From: Viola odorata
Lineage: Eukaryota; Streptophyta; Magnoliopsida; Malpighiales; Violaceae
Direction: 5' to 3'
Assembly: GCA_963691705.1 (NCBI GenBank)
Contig: OY829542.1
Span: forward strand, 64,442,427-64,506,426
DNA length: 64,000 nt
In this document: piece after piece, positions 11,513 to 24,153 of the stretch
How the letters are laid out: each line of letters begins with the position of its first letter
How positions within the stretch are numbered: the first letter of the stretch is position 1
Notes under the pieces: generated by a model
What the model saw: the letters and a program-made list of their open reading frames with translations, nothing else
Databases searched by the model: none
Told to the model about the DNA's origin: nothing
Program-made: the position numbers and the translations under genes

Positions 11513-11761
11513 ATGGTTTGGAAAAGATCAGCACCAATCAACAAAACCAAATCTCCTCGCCCTTCTGCTGCTGTCGCCGACAATCAGCCTGTTGTTGTAG
11601 CTTCGTCGCTTAACTCCAACACGGAAGGTAATGCGAAGGTTATGGGGATGGAGCAAGGAAATGTGAGTATGAACAAGGAAATGGAGCACAGGGGTAAGCA
11701 AGAGAAAATTCAAAGGAGACGTGGGTTTTCCTTGTGCTGCTGGTGTTCAATGGAAGAGTGA
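11513..11761 (+). CDS. Hypothetical short ORF, 82 aa
   Basis: The ORF has an ATG in fair context (CAACAATGG) and a basic, low-complexity product (MVWKRSAPINKTKSPRPS...) without a recognised domain. It lies just upstream of the PPR pseudogene. In the rearranged copy at 41.9 kb its first bases (CAACAATGGAAAAGATGGAC) are joined to later sequence. It may be the first exon of something now lost. I do not recognise it. Confidence 0.25.
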   Translation: MVWKRSAPINKTKSPRPSAAVADNQPVVVASSLNSNTEGNAKVMGMEQGNVSMNKEMEHRGKQEKIQRRRGFSLCCWCSMEE

Positions 11762-11892
11762 TGAAGGTGGTGCTGGTATTTATGGTGGTGCCTATTCCAG
11801 AAAAAACCTATGATTCCAATATCAAGTAAAACTGTAGACTCAATAGTACACTAATCTACATTTTCTTTCCTTTGCAGTACATGTGAAGCATT

Positions 11893-13940
11893 TTGGTTTC
11901 CATAAGTCATAGTCTCATGCTGAGCAATAAGTATATCATACTCAGTTTTCTTGAAACTTGGCCTGGTTTCAATTCAAGTCATTTCGGTCCCGCCACCACC
12001 GCCCTTGGAGAGTTCTTTGCAGAATTCCCTCCCAATCTTGACATTTCTATTGCCTTTTGTTGTGGTTTTCGTGATTATGGCTCGAAGAATCGTAGCAGTC
12101 TTTACTATGGGTTTGTTATGGATTGGCTTGTGAAGAAGGGTGAGCTTGAAATAGGTTGCAATTTTCACAAACAAATGATTGAGTTTGGTTTTGGTCCTAC
12201 TGTTGTTTCTTGTAATAAATTTTTTAAGACTCTTTGCATGCGTAATGACACTGGTGCGGCCAATTGTTATTTTAATGCATTACTAATGGTTGGTCCCAAG
12301 CCAAATGTAGCTACATTTAGCACTTTGATTAATGCGTACTGCAAAGAGAAGAATTTGGATCGAGCATTTGAGGTTTATCATGTTATGGCAGAGTGTGATG
12401 TGTCGCCTGACTTAATTGTGTATAGTGTAATTATTGATGGTCTTTGAAGGGCTGGGAAGCTGGAGGAGGGAAATAGATTTTTTTCCGTGAGGCATTGGAC
12501 TGAAGGGGTATGAAGTTGGATGTTGTCGCTTTTAGTTCAATAATTAATGCTTATGTGAGAATTGGGGATTTGGGGATGATGATTGATGTCTATAGGAGAT
12601 TGCTGACTGAAGGGGTATGGCCAAATGTAGTTACTTACAGCATTCTTATAAATGGGTTGTGCCAATATGGTAGGATCCTGGAGGCCTGCGGGGTGTTTGC
12701 TCAGATTGTGAAATGTGGTTCTGAGCCATCGGTTTTGACTCATTCTGCTCTTGTTGATGGGTTATGCAAATCAGGAAGATTGATGGATGGTTTTTATTTA
12801 TACGAAGATATGCTTAAGAATGGGCATGAACCAGACATTGTCATTTATGGCGTGTTCATTAATGGACTGTGCAAACAAGGGCTGTTAGCTGATGCTCTTA
12901 GATTGTTCTTTCATGCTATGAAGATGGGTGCCAAGCCTAATGTTTTCATTTTGAACACCTTAGTTGATGGCTAGTGTAGATTGGACTGCATAAGAAATGA
13001 AGTGAAATCATATAGTCTCATGGGATTGCTAAATATAAATGCAGATGTAATCACTTATACTGCACTTATTAAAGGGATTGCTAAAATAGGCAGGTTGGAT
13101 AAGTCACTGTTATTGTTTTTCCAGATGCTGAAGAAGGGGTTTAAACCAGATGTTATCACATACTGCATCCTCATTGATGGATTGTGCAAGCTTAATAATT
13201 CAAGTGCTGGATTACGAATTTTTGATCTCATGTGTAGGAATGGTGTGGTTCCAGATATTGCAATCTATAACACTCTCATCAATGTGCATGTTAAACAACG
13301 CCGTTTGGAGGCTGCGCTGGAACTCTTTGCCCATGTTCTTGAGGGAGGGCCTGAACCTGATGTCATTACATACAACACAATGATTAGCTGTTACAGTACT
13401 TTTAAAAGGTCAGATGATGCTGTTCAGCTTTTTGGGCAGATGACAAGCAAACAGCTTAGACCCAGTGCCATTACCTATACCATATTGACTGATGCTTTTT
13501 GTAGAGAGGGGAAAATGGATGATGCGATGCTGGTATTCTCCAAAATGTTGGAATATGGCTTTGAACCTAGTGTAGTCACCTATAGCTCTATAATTGATGG
13601 ATATTTCAAATCTCAAAATACAGAAAGTGCATTTGAACTTTATGTAGAAATGCTTGAAAACAATGTCTCACCAAACATTGTTAGCTATAGCATCCTTATT
13701 GATGGCCTTTGTAGAAGGGGTTTAATGGATGAAGCATCGCACACCTTTCTTTGTGCACTAGATAAAAAGCTGTTGCCTGATGTTATAGCATATACAATTT
13801 TGATTCGTGGATATTGCGGAGTTGAGAAATTAAGTGAGGCCAGGATCTTGTATGACGATATGCTTTTAAATGGTATCACACCAGATCATTTTCTGCTGAG
13901 AACATGTGAGGAGTATCAACTCCAAAGCTGTTCAGTGTAG
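11893..13940 (+). pseudogene. P-class pentatricopeptide repeat (PPR) pseudogene
   Basis: PPR proteins bind organellar RNA through arrays of 35-residue helical hairpins. Three open blocks lie in line: 11893-12447, 12510-12974 and 12981-13940. Together they show many P-type units, for example VTYSILINGLCQYGRILEA, VITYTALIKGIAKIGRLDKS and VSYSILIDGLCRRGLMDEAS. No DYW or E domain follows. Breaks are an in-frame TGA at 12445, a disturbed stretch at 12448-12510, and a TAG at 12972-12974 just after LVDG. No convincing start or transit peptide is visible; the frame at 11893 is simply the open stretch. The stop is followed directly by a subtilase exon fragment. Partial copies lie at 8167-8400, 43911-44375 and 44465-44920. 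I cannot assign an orthologue. Confidence 0.88.
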
Positions 13941-13957
13941 GATGTTTGTGTTCAATG

Positions 13958-14059
13958 AAACATGCAAGGTAGAGATCTCTCCTGCAACGCCTTTTGACAT
14001 GGGCAGTAGCTTTGTAAATGGGACTGGAGCCCTAGATCCGGGTCTGATTTTCGATGCCA
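13958..14059 (+). pseudogene. SBT2-type subtilase exon fragment
   Basis: The bases encode CKVEISPATPFDMGSS, then FVNGTGALDPGLIFDA, the segment after the catalytic Ser domain in plant SBT2 subtilases. A splice donor follows (GCCA|GTAAGTAG), leaving phase 1. This matches the acceptor and phase of the exon at 1109, giving the expected FDAS-YDEYMSF junction. About 1 kb of intron follows; its 14996-15045 part recurs at 966-1015. A third, inverted copy with small deletions lies at 43786-43905. Confidence 0.75.
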
Positions 14060-14454
14060 GTAAGTAGTTCCGCCTATATAGCACAAGTCTTTTTTCTTTT
14101 TAATGGTGTCTTAGTTATATGGTTCAGGAAGATGTGGAAATTGTTGCACTGATTATTAGCACTGCCTGTATTTTCTACTGAGAATCAACCTTTGTAAAAT
14201 AAGATTCATTTTCCAAAGGGATACTGATTGAAAACTCTTGGTAAAGGTTAAGTAAAATTCTTTTTATAGAAAAGAAACTGATCCCATACTTGTGGTAACT
14301 TAAAAAGTTCATAATATGTAATGTTATAAACAAATTTACTCACTTCTAGAACAAACATAATTAGTGAAGGGGTCTGCCACTTTCACACTATGCATGAGGA
14401 GGAGGTTGTAACCTTGTTTTTGGTCCAATCAATTTCTGGTTTGTAACCTGCAGC

Positions 14455-14690
14455 GATTATCAGGGTCTGTACCTCTCAGACCCTGGTAATGATAGTCAGG
14501 GTCTGTACCTCTCAGAGTCGGGGTTTGGAAATACAGAGCATAACTCTGTCAACGATAGTCAGGGTTTGTAACCTGCGACGATTATCATTGCTAACATGAT
14601 TATATACATATTTACTGTGTATATCTCTGCCAATGATAGTCAGGGTCTGTACCCCCTCAGAGTTGGGGTTTGGGAATACAGAGCAGAACT
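14455..14690 (+). repeat. Imperfect tandem repeats in the subtilase intron
   Basis: The phrase GATAGTCAGGGTCTGTACC and variants occur four times (about 14460, 14492, 14558, 14635), mixed with CAGAGTCGGGGTTTGG / CAGAGTTGGGGTTTGG. Nothing coding is seen. It sits within the duplicated subtilase intron. Confidence 0.7.
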
Positions 14691-15045
14691 GTTAAATTTA
14701 GTCTTTAGTTGTTCAAACTTAGCATGACTAGAAAAGCTGTCTGGTCTTCTATGGCCTTCAAATTGGTTATTTCCTAATGTTGGATACTGTATGAAGATAG
14801 ATTAGGTTGGTGCATATAACGGGTGTTGTAGAACATTTTTCCACGAATATTCAAGAGGTGTGGTCTGTGTGAACCTTGGGCACTGTCATGTGCATGACCA
14901 TGATTTATGTTGAGAGCAATTGCTGCAATTGTACAGGTTTTTTTTTGCCTGCTCTATATGTGACTTGCTCAACGAAATTCCGTTTGTCCCATCTATATCT
15001 TGTAATTGATTCATTTTTCTTGAAATGAAAGATTTCTCTAAGTTG

Positions 15046-16138
15046 TTATTTTTAATTGATACTAAAAGTATATATACTATGAGTAGTAGTAACAGATAAT
15101 CATCTCTTCAAAAAACCAAATCTTGTTACTGTAAATTTATGAAAAATACCATTCCCATTATTGTTTATTTTCAATATATACACAAGGTTGAGATTCTCTT
15201 TTTTTCAGAAATAAGAAAAAAGTTCGGAAATATATGCGGAGAAAAAGCACATAGCTAAAAGATTAGTATTAGATTTTGACCAAGTTGTTACTATTCTCTT
15301 ATGATCTGTAAACTCGAGATCCTAGTGGTACTTTACCACCAGTAGACAATCAATCACTTATAACGTATGATCTCTTTCGGGAATAAAAAATTATAATTTC
15401 ACTTTATTAATATGCATATTCATCTCAAAGTTTTATGAAGTTGGCAGCAATCATTGTAGAGACTACTTGTAGCACTTAGCTCAAGCAACCTTCTATGTAA
15501 TTTTAGAGAAACGAACCATGGCCTAAAAATAATTCAAACCATCTCACACGTGTCCAACTTATTCTAACCACAAATTCTGCTTAAACTTATTGTCTTACAA
15601 ATGTCGAATTTGCGCAGCATCCAAACCAACAAAGGTACAAAACAAAATAATACTAATTGCCACTTATGCTATAAAACCAGTGATGTGAATTACCACAAGT
15701 GATGTCAGTCACGGAAGGAAAGCAAATCCTAAGATGTTTGCCATCATTACTATTGGGATATAGGATAGTCAGGGCCTTTCCAGGGCATGCCTATTTTGAA
15801 GTGTTTAGGTTTGATTCCTATGGTTAGAGGAATTGGGGTTGGTTCTAGAGATTGGCCCAGTAGCTGATAGAGGAATTGGGGTTGGTTATAGAGATTGACC
15901 CAGTAGACAAGCAATGTTGATGAGGTGGTGAATCCATAAAGAGTACACACATTTAAGATAACAATTAAAAACAAAGTCATGAGGTAAAGAATGAAAATGA
16001 TGGGAAAATGCATAGAAAAAATAGTTTTGTGCAAGTCTAAGGAACGATGGAACAAGTGCAGATTCTAAACCACCGAGACCTTTGATCAAATCACATTTTT
16101 ACAGTCGAAAAGGATTGGTAACATAATTGAAATATAGG
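15046..16138. other. Non-coding flank, duplicated in inverted form at 43.08-43.57 kb
   Basis: No gene is visible. Bases 15398-15450 and 15900-16040 recur as reverse complements at 43500-43570 and 43080-43190. A local repeat of AGAGGAATTGGGGTTGGTT occurs at 15829 and 15872. Confidence 0.55.
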
Positions 16139-16769
16139 ATGTTTGAGATACCATATCTAAAACAAGTTTGTAGCTTTCAGTTTTCTGTTTTTGTTTTTTA
16201 AAAATCTCTAATTTTAGAAAACATTAGAAAACTAAATATGGTGTTTATTTTGTACTAATTGTAAAAAAAATCAGTATTAAAAAACTCAAAATCGTGTTCA
16301 CCTAACAATTTTTTTTTTAAAAAAAAAACGAAAGTTACTAATTTTGTTCAATCAATTTGATTTTAATTAAAAAATCATATTATCATTTATTTCTTTTTAG
16401 AAGATTAATAAACTAAATGGTAGCCCATTTTAATTTTATTAAAAATCAAATATAAATATGTTAATTCTATTTATGTTAAAGATCAACTATAAATATAATA
16501 ATTTTGTTCATGAAAATAAAATACATATAAAATATTCTTGAATTATTTGTTCATCATGTGAATACTACAAATATGGACATTAAAAATATACTTAATTTAA
16601 CTTGTTATTTCTTCATATTCTAACATATTATAATTAGCCTATAATTGATCTGCAAAATTTTCCGCATTCATTTGTTGTTGTTGGGACATATCCACTTAGA
16701 TACCTTCTTACATCACATTAGTTTCGTCCTCGCTAAAATTTTACAAACCTTCTGTACCATATTCTATGA

Positions 16770-17076
16770 ATAGTTAATCAACTATATTTTCTATTCGAAT
16801 AAAGTTGTGTAGTGCACAATAAGCTAAAGGTATTTACCTTTGACGACGAAAAGGATAATTTGGAATAGACTTTAAGATTGAAAATCTAGCCTTCAGGGCT
16901 CCAAAAGCCCTTTTAATTAACATTTCTCAATGACAAAAATCGATAGTTAAACAATGCATATTTTCTTGTTATCCTTCCCCGTCCATGAAAATCATTTAAA
17001 TGATATCGTTCACCACGATAAAGAGCCAAAAATCCAGGAATATTTGGGTAATCAGCATCAAGTGTATAATAGTAAC
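16770..17076 (-). pseudogene. PIF/Harbinger (HARBI1-like) transposase remnant
   Basis: After an intron-like acceptor (TTTTGCAG) the minus strand reads YYYTLDADYPNIPGFLALYR, GERYHLNDFHG, then ALFNYRFLSLRNVN followed by stops, and IFNLKVYSKLSF and LLCTTQLY further on. This is the DDE_4 nuclease core of plant HARBI1-like transposases, with the catalytic Asp of the LDADYPN box and the FNYR.S.LRNV helix. In-frame stops show decay. Flanking AT-rich DNA (16139-17850) may be the rest of the element. I could not define terminal repeats. Bases 16270-16440 resemble 23440-23620. Confidence 0.75.
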
Positions 17077-18881
17077 CTGCAAAAGATAAATATAATCAGA
17101 CATTTAAAAAATCATTAATGTAACAATTAATAAATATTGTTATGAATTACAAGAATAATATTTTACCAGCTAGAAGCATAGGAAAATATAATATACAAAA
17201 TTAAAATGAGATATTTTTTTTTTAAAGGTTTAAAAATTAAAATGAGATACTTACTAAAGAATTAAATTGATAAATGAAATTATAAAACATACAAAAAATG
17301 GTATAAACTAAAATTGATTTAGGGAGTATTTCTATATTTATTTTACACTGAAATTAATTTAGGGTTCACTAAAAAAAGAAATTTGAAAATTTGAAAATAA
17401 ATTGTAAATAACATTTAATCAAATTTTTGTATTGTCTAAGCTATAGTATAATTTTTTAATCCAAATTTTATAACTTTTTGCAATTTTTACTATTCAATTT
17501 GATTTTTTAAAACTATTTTAAAGATTAAAATTACAACATTAGAAAATCACAATAAAAGGAACTATAGACGAGGGCTAGAGTTTGTTAAATGACGGCTTGA
17601 TGATGGCGCGGCGATGATGACAAGCTGGTTGGTAGATGAGGTGTGTCGATTTGTTTTGTTGGCAGAATAAGATGAGATTGAGGTGAAATAGTGTTTTTTA
17701 CAAATTGACAATTTGTACTTAATTAAAAATAAAATAGAAAATTGGTTTTGGAAATTTTGAAAAACTCAATTTTGACGTTTCTAATTTTCAGTGTTAATTT
17801 AGAAAATTTGAAAAACTGGAGAATTTTTTGAGAATTTTCCATTTTAAAAAAAGCAGTTACGTTTCCTGCACAGCGCTGAGTTAGGAAGAATGAAGTAGGA
17901 AGAAACGAGGTAAATTTTTTTTCCCTTTCCTATTTCTATTTGTTCTCAAGGATGAGAAGCTCCTGATATTTTGATGATAAGTGTAATCTTTGTTTCATTA
18001 AAATAATATGATTGGGTGGGGTTACTACTAGTACTGGCACTTTTCATTCTTTACTTGTTATCCTTCGTCAAATAATTCCTGTGCACGTAAAAGAATTGGT
18101 AGGAGATAGGAAGGGGGATAGAAGAACTGGGGCAATTTATTAATTTTATTTTTTGAAGCCATACACGTCTCTTTCACTTAGGAAAGCTCAATACTAACAT
18201 CCAATCTATCCATGGGCTTCTGATCTTTTGCTCTATCAAAACGTAGAGGAGGAGTTGGTCTTGGTTTCCATTCCTATCTTTTGTCCACCAATAAAGGAAT
18301 ATCTAAGTGACCCACATGCATGCATGCATGAATGGACACCCAAATGATTCTTGCTCACATAACTAACCTGCTGAATTCACTCCATATTCTGACGGATAAT
18401 GTAATTTTATACTTTTCTGCCTTCCGCGATTTTGCAGAAAACTAGAAAACAAAAAATAAATAAAATTTCCATTTGCTAAACAAGTTATCTCACAATTCTC
18501 TATGAAAGTGTTCTATCATCTAAACAATGATATTCATAAATGCTTTTAAATGATGGTTCATACTTTCTAATAATTATTTACATAATTAAGTAAATGTTGG
18601 TTTTAAATTTTAATTAAATATTTAAAATTGTCATTTTTTTAATTTTAGTCTAGTATGTGAACTTTTATCCTAAGGATTTATTTTATGTATTCCTTATTAA
18701 GAAACCACCATATTAAAAATCAGACTTCTAAACGAGGTATAAAAAAATATTATTTATCTAAATTTCCACTTACAAAACTAGTAGCAAATACAAGGATGAT
18801 TACAAAATAGGTATTGCAAACCCAAACTAGGGCAGCACATAATTTAGAGAACTACTACAATTTAAGCTTAATTAATAAGAA
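17077..18881. other. Intergenic, no gene seen
   Basis: AT-rich sequence with poly-A/T tracts; the first part probably belongs to the Harbinger element. A short CATGCATGCATGCATG repeat occurs near 18317. It lies beyond the 3' end of the DUF247 gene. Confidence 0.5.
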
Positions 18882-20712
18882 TCAAACAACCTGCAAGAGG
18901 GAACAAATGGCTTGTACGATGGTAAGAAGGAGGAGCAAAGTAGCTCCAATGAGAGAGATGACTAGCCATGGATTCTGGAAATGATTCTGTATTAAGCTTG
19001 CACGCCACCTGTTCCTCCTTTTTCTGCAGTATCGATTGAGATTATTAACAAGATCAGTGAAGTAAAAGTTCTTAGTATTAAAATCATTTTCTTTAGCAAG
19101 ATTGTGGAGAAGATGAGCCACTTGTTCGTTATCCAGAAGCAAATTCTCTATGATCCTTTCTTTGGTTAAGATTTCCACATCCTCTCCATTTGTGACGAGC
19201 AAACCGATCATAATAATATAGTCGTTGAAGTATCTTTCATCATTATAAAGATGACTCTGCTCAAATGCCTGAACATTTCTGAATAAAATTTCCGTAGGGT
19301 CTTCTATTGTTAATGGTGGGATTTCCAAAGTCCCCTTATGGAACTTGATGTCCACTAATCTTAGATTTGAACCACGCTCGAACTTGACTCCAGCTCGATG
19401 GAGCTTTACCGCACTTGGGAAGTTCATAAAATTCAATTCCTTTGCCTGCTTATGCTTGTTCTTCTCCAATGGCTGCTGTCGAATTCTTAGGAAGTTCATA
19501 AAATTCAATTCCTTTGCCTGCTTATGCTTGTTCTTCTCCAATGGCCGCTGTCGAATTCTTAGGAAGTCAACCAGATGTTTAGATTCAGAGAAATCTAACT
19601 CTTCAGAAGGGAATGGCTGCTTGTTCTTCTCCTTTGCCATCCATGAAGTGAATTCAGAATCAAGAAAATCATAAGAAAGCTTAATCATAGAAATTTTTTT
19701 AGATACAAGATTGGAGAGGTCAAAGATAAGTTTAAGAATAAAGAAGGGAAGCTGATTTTCGAGCAAGATCATGTCTTTTCGAATATCCAATAACATCCTT
19801 GGTTTATTGAATAACAGTTCGTCTTCATTACAAAACTGGAAGAGAGGACTTGATAGATTACAAAACTGGAAGAGAGGACTTGATAGCGTCTCATCCTCAC
19901 GAGACTCGAGGGCACTCCTCAACATGACCATGATGACAAAGGCGGCATCAACTAACATCAACCTCACAAATATTTCGCTACTAAGATCAATTCTTTCTTG
20001 ATAACAGTTCCGCAATTTTGTTTCATTTTTCCTGACACACAAAACTAATTCGTTGAGGCTGCTGAATTCAAGAAAATATTGGAGATACATTATTTTGTGT
20101 TCTTCCATTGCCATCAGCTCGTCTTTGCCATGGTGATACGGACCGATGGACACACATCGAGGTGTGTAAGCCTTTTCATTTAGGTCTTTTAGTCGCTTTT
20201 GAACTCTGTAGATGCAACGCTCTCTAGAGATAGGATGCAACTGTTTGAACTCCTTTTTCAAAGACAATGTTAATGGATCAACATTAATGTCCCCTTGGCG
20301 GCTATTCTGGCTATTCTCCATTTCCTGCCATTGCATGACAAAAGAAACCAAACTAGATGAGACCTGTCAGCCTGACAATCAAAACCAATACAATCATGTG
20401 TAATGGAAACCCATGAAAAATAATGATCGACATGAATTGGTTTGACCAAGAAATTTTTATTTTTATTTTTATGAAAACAGAAAAAAAGAGGCAATCTTTG
20501 CATAACATGCATGGTATATATATCCCAAATATTCTAATTAATTTTACCGAAATCACATTTAAAACGATCAGTAAAATATATAGAAAATAAAATTAACCAA
20601 TCACCTCGAGAATCAGATCGGGCTTTGTTAATGGATTAACATCATCCGAAACTTGATCATTAGTGTTCCCTTGGGGGCTATTCTGCTGCGCGGTCGAGCT
20701 GGAAGCCTTCAT
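18882..20712 (-). CDS. DUF247 / UPF0481 membrane-anchored protein, two exons
   Basis: Proposed exon 1 is 20712-20605 (ATG, MKASSSTAQQNSPQG..., donor CTCGAG|GTGATT). Exon 2 is 20324-18882, after acceptor AATGGCAG, starting EMENSQNSRQG; both junctions are phase 0, giving a protein of about 516 residues. The product shows DUF247 hallmarks: CIYRVQKRLKDLNEKAYTP, VSIGPYHHG, MLLDIRKDMILLENQLPFFIL, and a hydrophobic C-terminal anchor (WLVISLIGATLLLLLTIVQA). Function is unknown in most plants; some grass members act in self-incompatibility. Oddities are two in-frame tandem duplications: SSPLFQFCN twice, and a 24-residue unit (PLEKNKHKQAKELNFMNF) twice at 19420-19563. Alternatively translation starts at the ATG at 20321. 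The frame is intact and looks functional. Confidence 0.8.
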
Positions 20713-23290
20713 TTCGTGCCAGTACTACAATTTAATTACAATAAAATTAACCAAACACCTTGAGCAAAAACTTGAACTATGACAGAGAGCATACAATGTG
20801 TAAGATGGGTAAAGTGGGTGGAGATGGAGATCATTATATAAAACAGCTGCAAATTGATGGTGATAATATAGAAGGCAAGAAGCCTTTTCCTCTTCGTGGT
20901 GGTTTCCAGTCGACGACGCAAAGTCTTCCTCAACTATCCTTTCACGGTTTCACCAATGTCTTTTTCACCTTCTCTCTCAAAGAAAATAAGCCACAAAACT
21001 TGTTTTGTCCCGGTTAGCTAGAGCTCATTTATTCAAATTACAAAACGGTAACATATAGACACCTAATATTTTAAAATTGGGACCACATAAATACTCAAAT
21101 TGTGTGGACTTACACTTTAGAATAGAGAATATATAGAGCTTTTGGATATATAATTATGTTAAAATTTGTGCGGAAAAATTTTACCATTTTTTGAAAATCT
21201 TATCCGACTTGAATTTGGAGTAATCAATATTCAATGTGATAATTAGATTATCGGATGATACCGAGTGTACCTGTACTAATTAATTTGGGTACGGTAACGA
21301 TTAGTAGAACATTGACAAGTGACAGAGCTAGATTCCTAAACGTCCTCAAAGTGCAATTCCTGATAAGCCAGTTAGAATCGTCTGATCGATATGAAAAAAT
21401 CAAAACATAAAAAATAAATGTTAAATGTTAACAATTTCTTTTTTGGTGAAATAAATGTAAACAATTATGGTAGAAAAATAAATAAATTTAATAGTATTCT
21501 TGTAAACAACAATGGGTCATTGCAAACATAGAATTCACGTCACACAAATTTATTGCATTGAAGTGAATACATATAGAACATTATTTGGAGTTTGGAGTTT
21601 GGTGTTTAGAGTTTTACGCACAAACTTATGGTACAAATACGAGAAAATGAGACTTTGGAAACCAAAATAGAATCAAATGTAGTACTACTAATTAGATCTC
21701 ACTGCAACAACACCCATGGATTCATTGGCTCATTAACACCGCTATCCCTTGAACTATCATCGTCTAGCAAAAAGATCCTTTAATAATTTTTTGTTGAATT
21801 CAACTTTCCTAACTATTTTTTCATTATTAAAAAACCCCTCTGTTAGTTTTTCCATTCCAAAACTCTAACATATTTTACTTTTACCTTTTTTTTAATCCCT
21901 AACAAAAATTACACTCCAAAATAAAATTAAAAATTTATTTTTAACTTACGAACATAATTATTTTTCTTAAAAATAAAAATAGAAAATAACAAAAAAAATC
22001 ATAAAAATAAAAAAATATATTTATACAATTTTCTAAAGAATTAATATAAGATGAATTTAAATTATAAAAAGCAGCAACTTTTGTTGAAAAAAAAGGAAAA
22101 AATAAAAACATCACTGCTAATTTAATATTTTTGAATGTTTTTTATACATTTTTAAAATATTTATCACTTTTAAAATGTAATTTTTTTTCTGATTTTTTCA
22201 ATTTTAAAAAATAATTTTCCTATTTTTTTCATTAAAAAAAATAAGAGAATAAAAAAATGTGAAATTTTAACATCATAACCCCTCTAGTCGTAGGACGCTT
22301 CGCCAATGCAACCAGAGCTGATATGATAGAAAATTGTTGTTCATCCCCTCAACGCAAATTTCACCTTTCATAAAACAAACTTAATAATTTATAACCATTA
22401 ATTAATATTTTATAATTATTTATTTAATATAACACAAGAATTACGCAGCCATTAGATATATATCTAATTTATTGATTGATTGACAGTTAATAATAAACCA
22501 TATTAACTGATTATGACGAAAAAACATCCCAGCCAATGAAGCGGAAGTACAGACAATTTTTCACTTGTGGTCCATAAATTTGGTCTTTCAAACTCACAAT
22601 TTATTATATAATCTATAAAAATATAAAAAAATATTCGATTGTTGAAATTATGATTCCCATAGACCCGGTCAACGTAACTTGACAAAAGTTGACGAGTTGA
22701 CGCGAGGTCAATGCATGCACATTCTCAACAAGTGTACCAATAACAGCTAACAAGCGTGCCAACGTGGCAGTACCATGCAAAGTGCAAACGATTCATTCTT
22801 TTCTCGCTTTCTAATTTCTAGTCAGCAACACAAGAAGCGGGGAGACAAGGGCATTGATCATTAAATTTGATTTGAGATATTTCAGGGGGAAGATGTACGC
22901 AATTAAAAGAAATCTGAAGTATAGAATAATATTTTTCTACCAAATTGGAGAGGACAAGGAAATGATCAACATAAAAAGAAAAGTTGATTTTTCAGCGAGA
23001 TCATGTCGAATAGAATATGATGAAATGAAATGAAATTTAGAACCTCTTTCATACATCTTAATCTCCCTTGAATCAAATGAAATTTAGAATGAAAAATTGC
23101 CGGAGGGCAATTGGTGACCATTTGATAGATTTTTTCCAATATGACTTCCTTTTTTATTTTCTTCACCATATTACAGTAAGGTGAGAGGAAAGGAAAGGAA
23201 AGGGAGAGGAAAGAGAGGTTCAAAATTTCATTTTGATCTCCCTTGAATCAAATGAAATTTTGGAAAATGAAAAGTTGTCATTGTCCTTTC
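20713..23290. other. Intergenic, upstream of the DUF247 gene
   Basis: No gene is supported. It contains AT-rich tracts (21.8-22.3 kb). A cluster of W-box-like TTGAC/GTCAA motifs is listed separately. Confidence 0.5.
22667..22713. promoter_or_regulatory. W-box-like cluster
   Basis: Five TTGAC or GTCAA cores occur within about 47 bp (GGTCAACG, ACTTGACA, AGTTGACG, AGTTGACG, AGGTCAATG). WRKY factors bind TTGAC[C/T], and only the GGTCAA copies match the extended form. It lies about 1.95 kb upstream of the DUF247 start, so regulation of that gene is only a guess. Confidence 0.3.
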
Positions 23291-23640
23291 TATGGAAATT
23301 CTCACCCGACACTCTATAGGCCACCCTCTAATTATTTTATTAATTACATTATTTATGCACTTAATTAAAGCATTAGTTGAAAGAGATCTTATTTACGAAA
23401 TTATGATAGCAATTTGAAAAGTCACTTTTTAAATGTGAAAATTTTTTATTTTAAAAAACTCGAAATTATATTCACCTAATAACTATTTTTTTTTTATTTT
23501 GAAAAATAAAAATTATTAATTTTATTTAATCAATTTAATTAAAATTAAAAATTTATGCTATTATTTATTTTTAAAAAAAATTAATAAATTAAACAGTGGG
23601 CTATCTTAATTAGTTTATGAAGACTTTAATTATTAACCAC
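23291..23640. repeat. Dispersed repeat and Harbinger-like derivative
   Basis: Bases 23291-23370 match 4172-4250. Bases 23440-23620 (TTCACCTAATAACT, AATTTTATTTAATCAATTT, GGGCTATCTTAATT) resemble 16290-16440, near the Harbinger transposase, and may be a non-autonomous relative. No gene. The stretch 23641-24153 is likewise without a convincing gene. Confidence 0.45.
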
Positions 23641-24153
23641 AAAAATTAAGTTATTAGAAGAGGGTTAATGATTACGTACTTGATTATATATAAATGTGGA
23701 CAGTGGACCGATATCTATATATCTAGGGAAATTCCAACGAAATTAATCCCGTAGTCAACTAGTCATTTAACCTCAACCCCAACCCAACCCTCGGCCATTG
23801 TATTCGAATTTTAAAAATAAATAAATTTAATTAGAATTAATAATATACTTAGAAAAATCAAACCAACCAAAAGGATCACCGCATGGTTAACTTGAGTACC
23901 CATGCATTTTGGAGGGCAGTATGCATTAGAGAGTGCGTTCCAAAACAACTTCTCCACCTAATTTCTCTGGTTTTCGTTTTCGTTTCAATTTTATTGGAGA
24001 GAAGATTAGAAAAGAAGAGGGGATCAATCTAACAATACATGACTGTACATTAAGGGTATTCCTAACATTTCATAAAACCGGTAATCTAGAGGCAAGGTGT
24101 ATGTTACGTGGACTAGTTCAACAGGATCACAGAAGTTCTGGGTTTAGCAGCAG

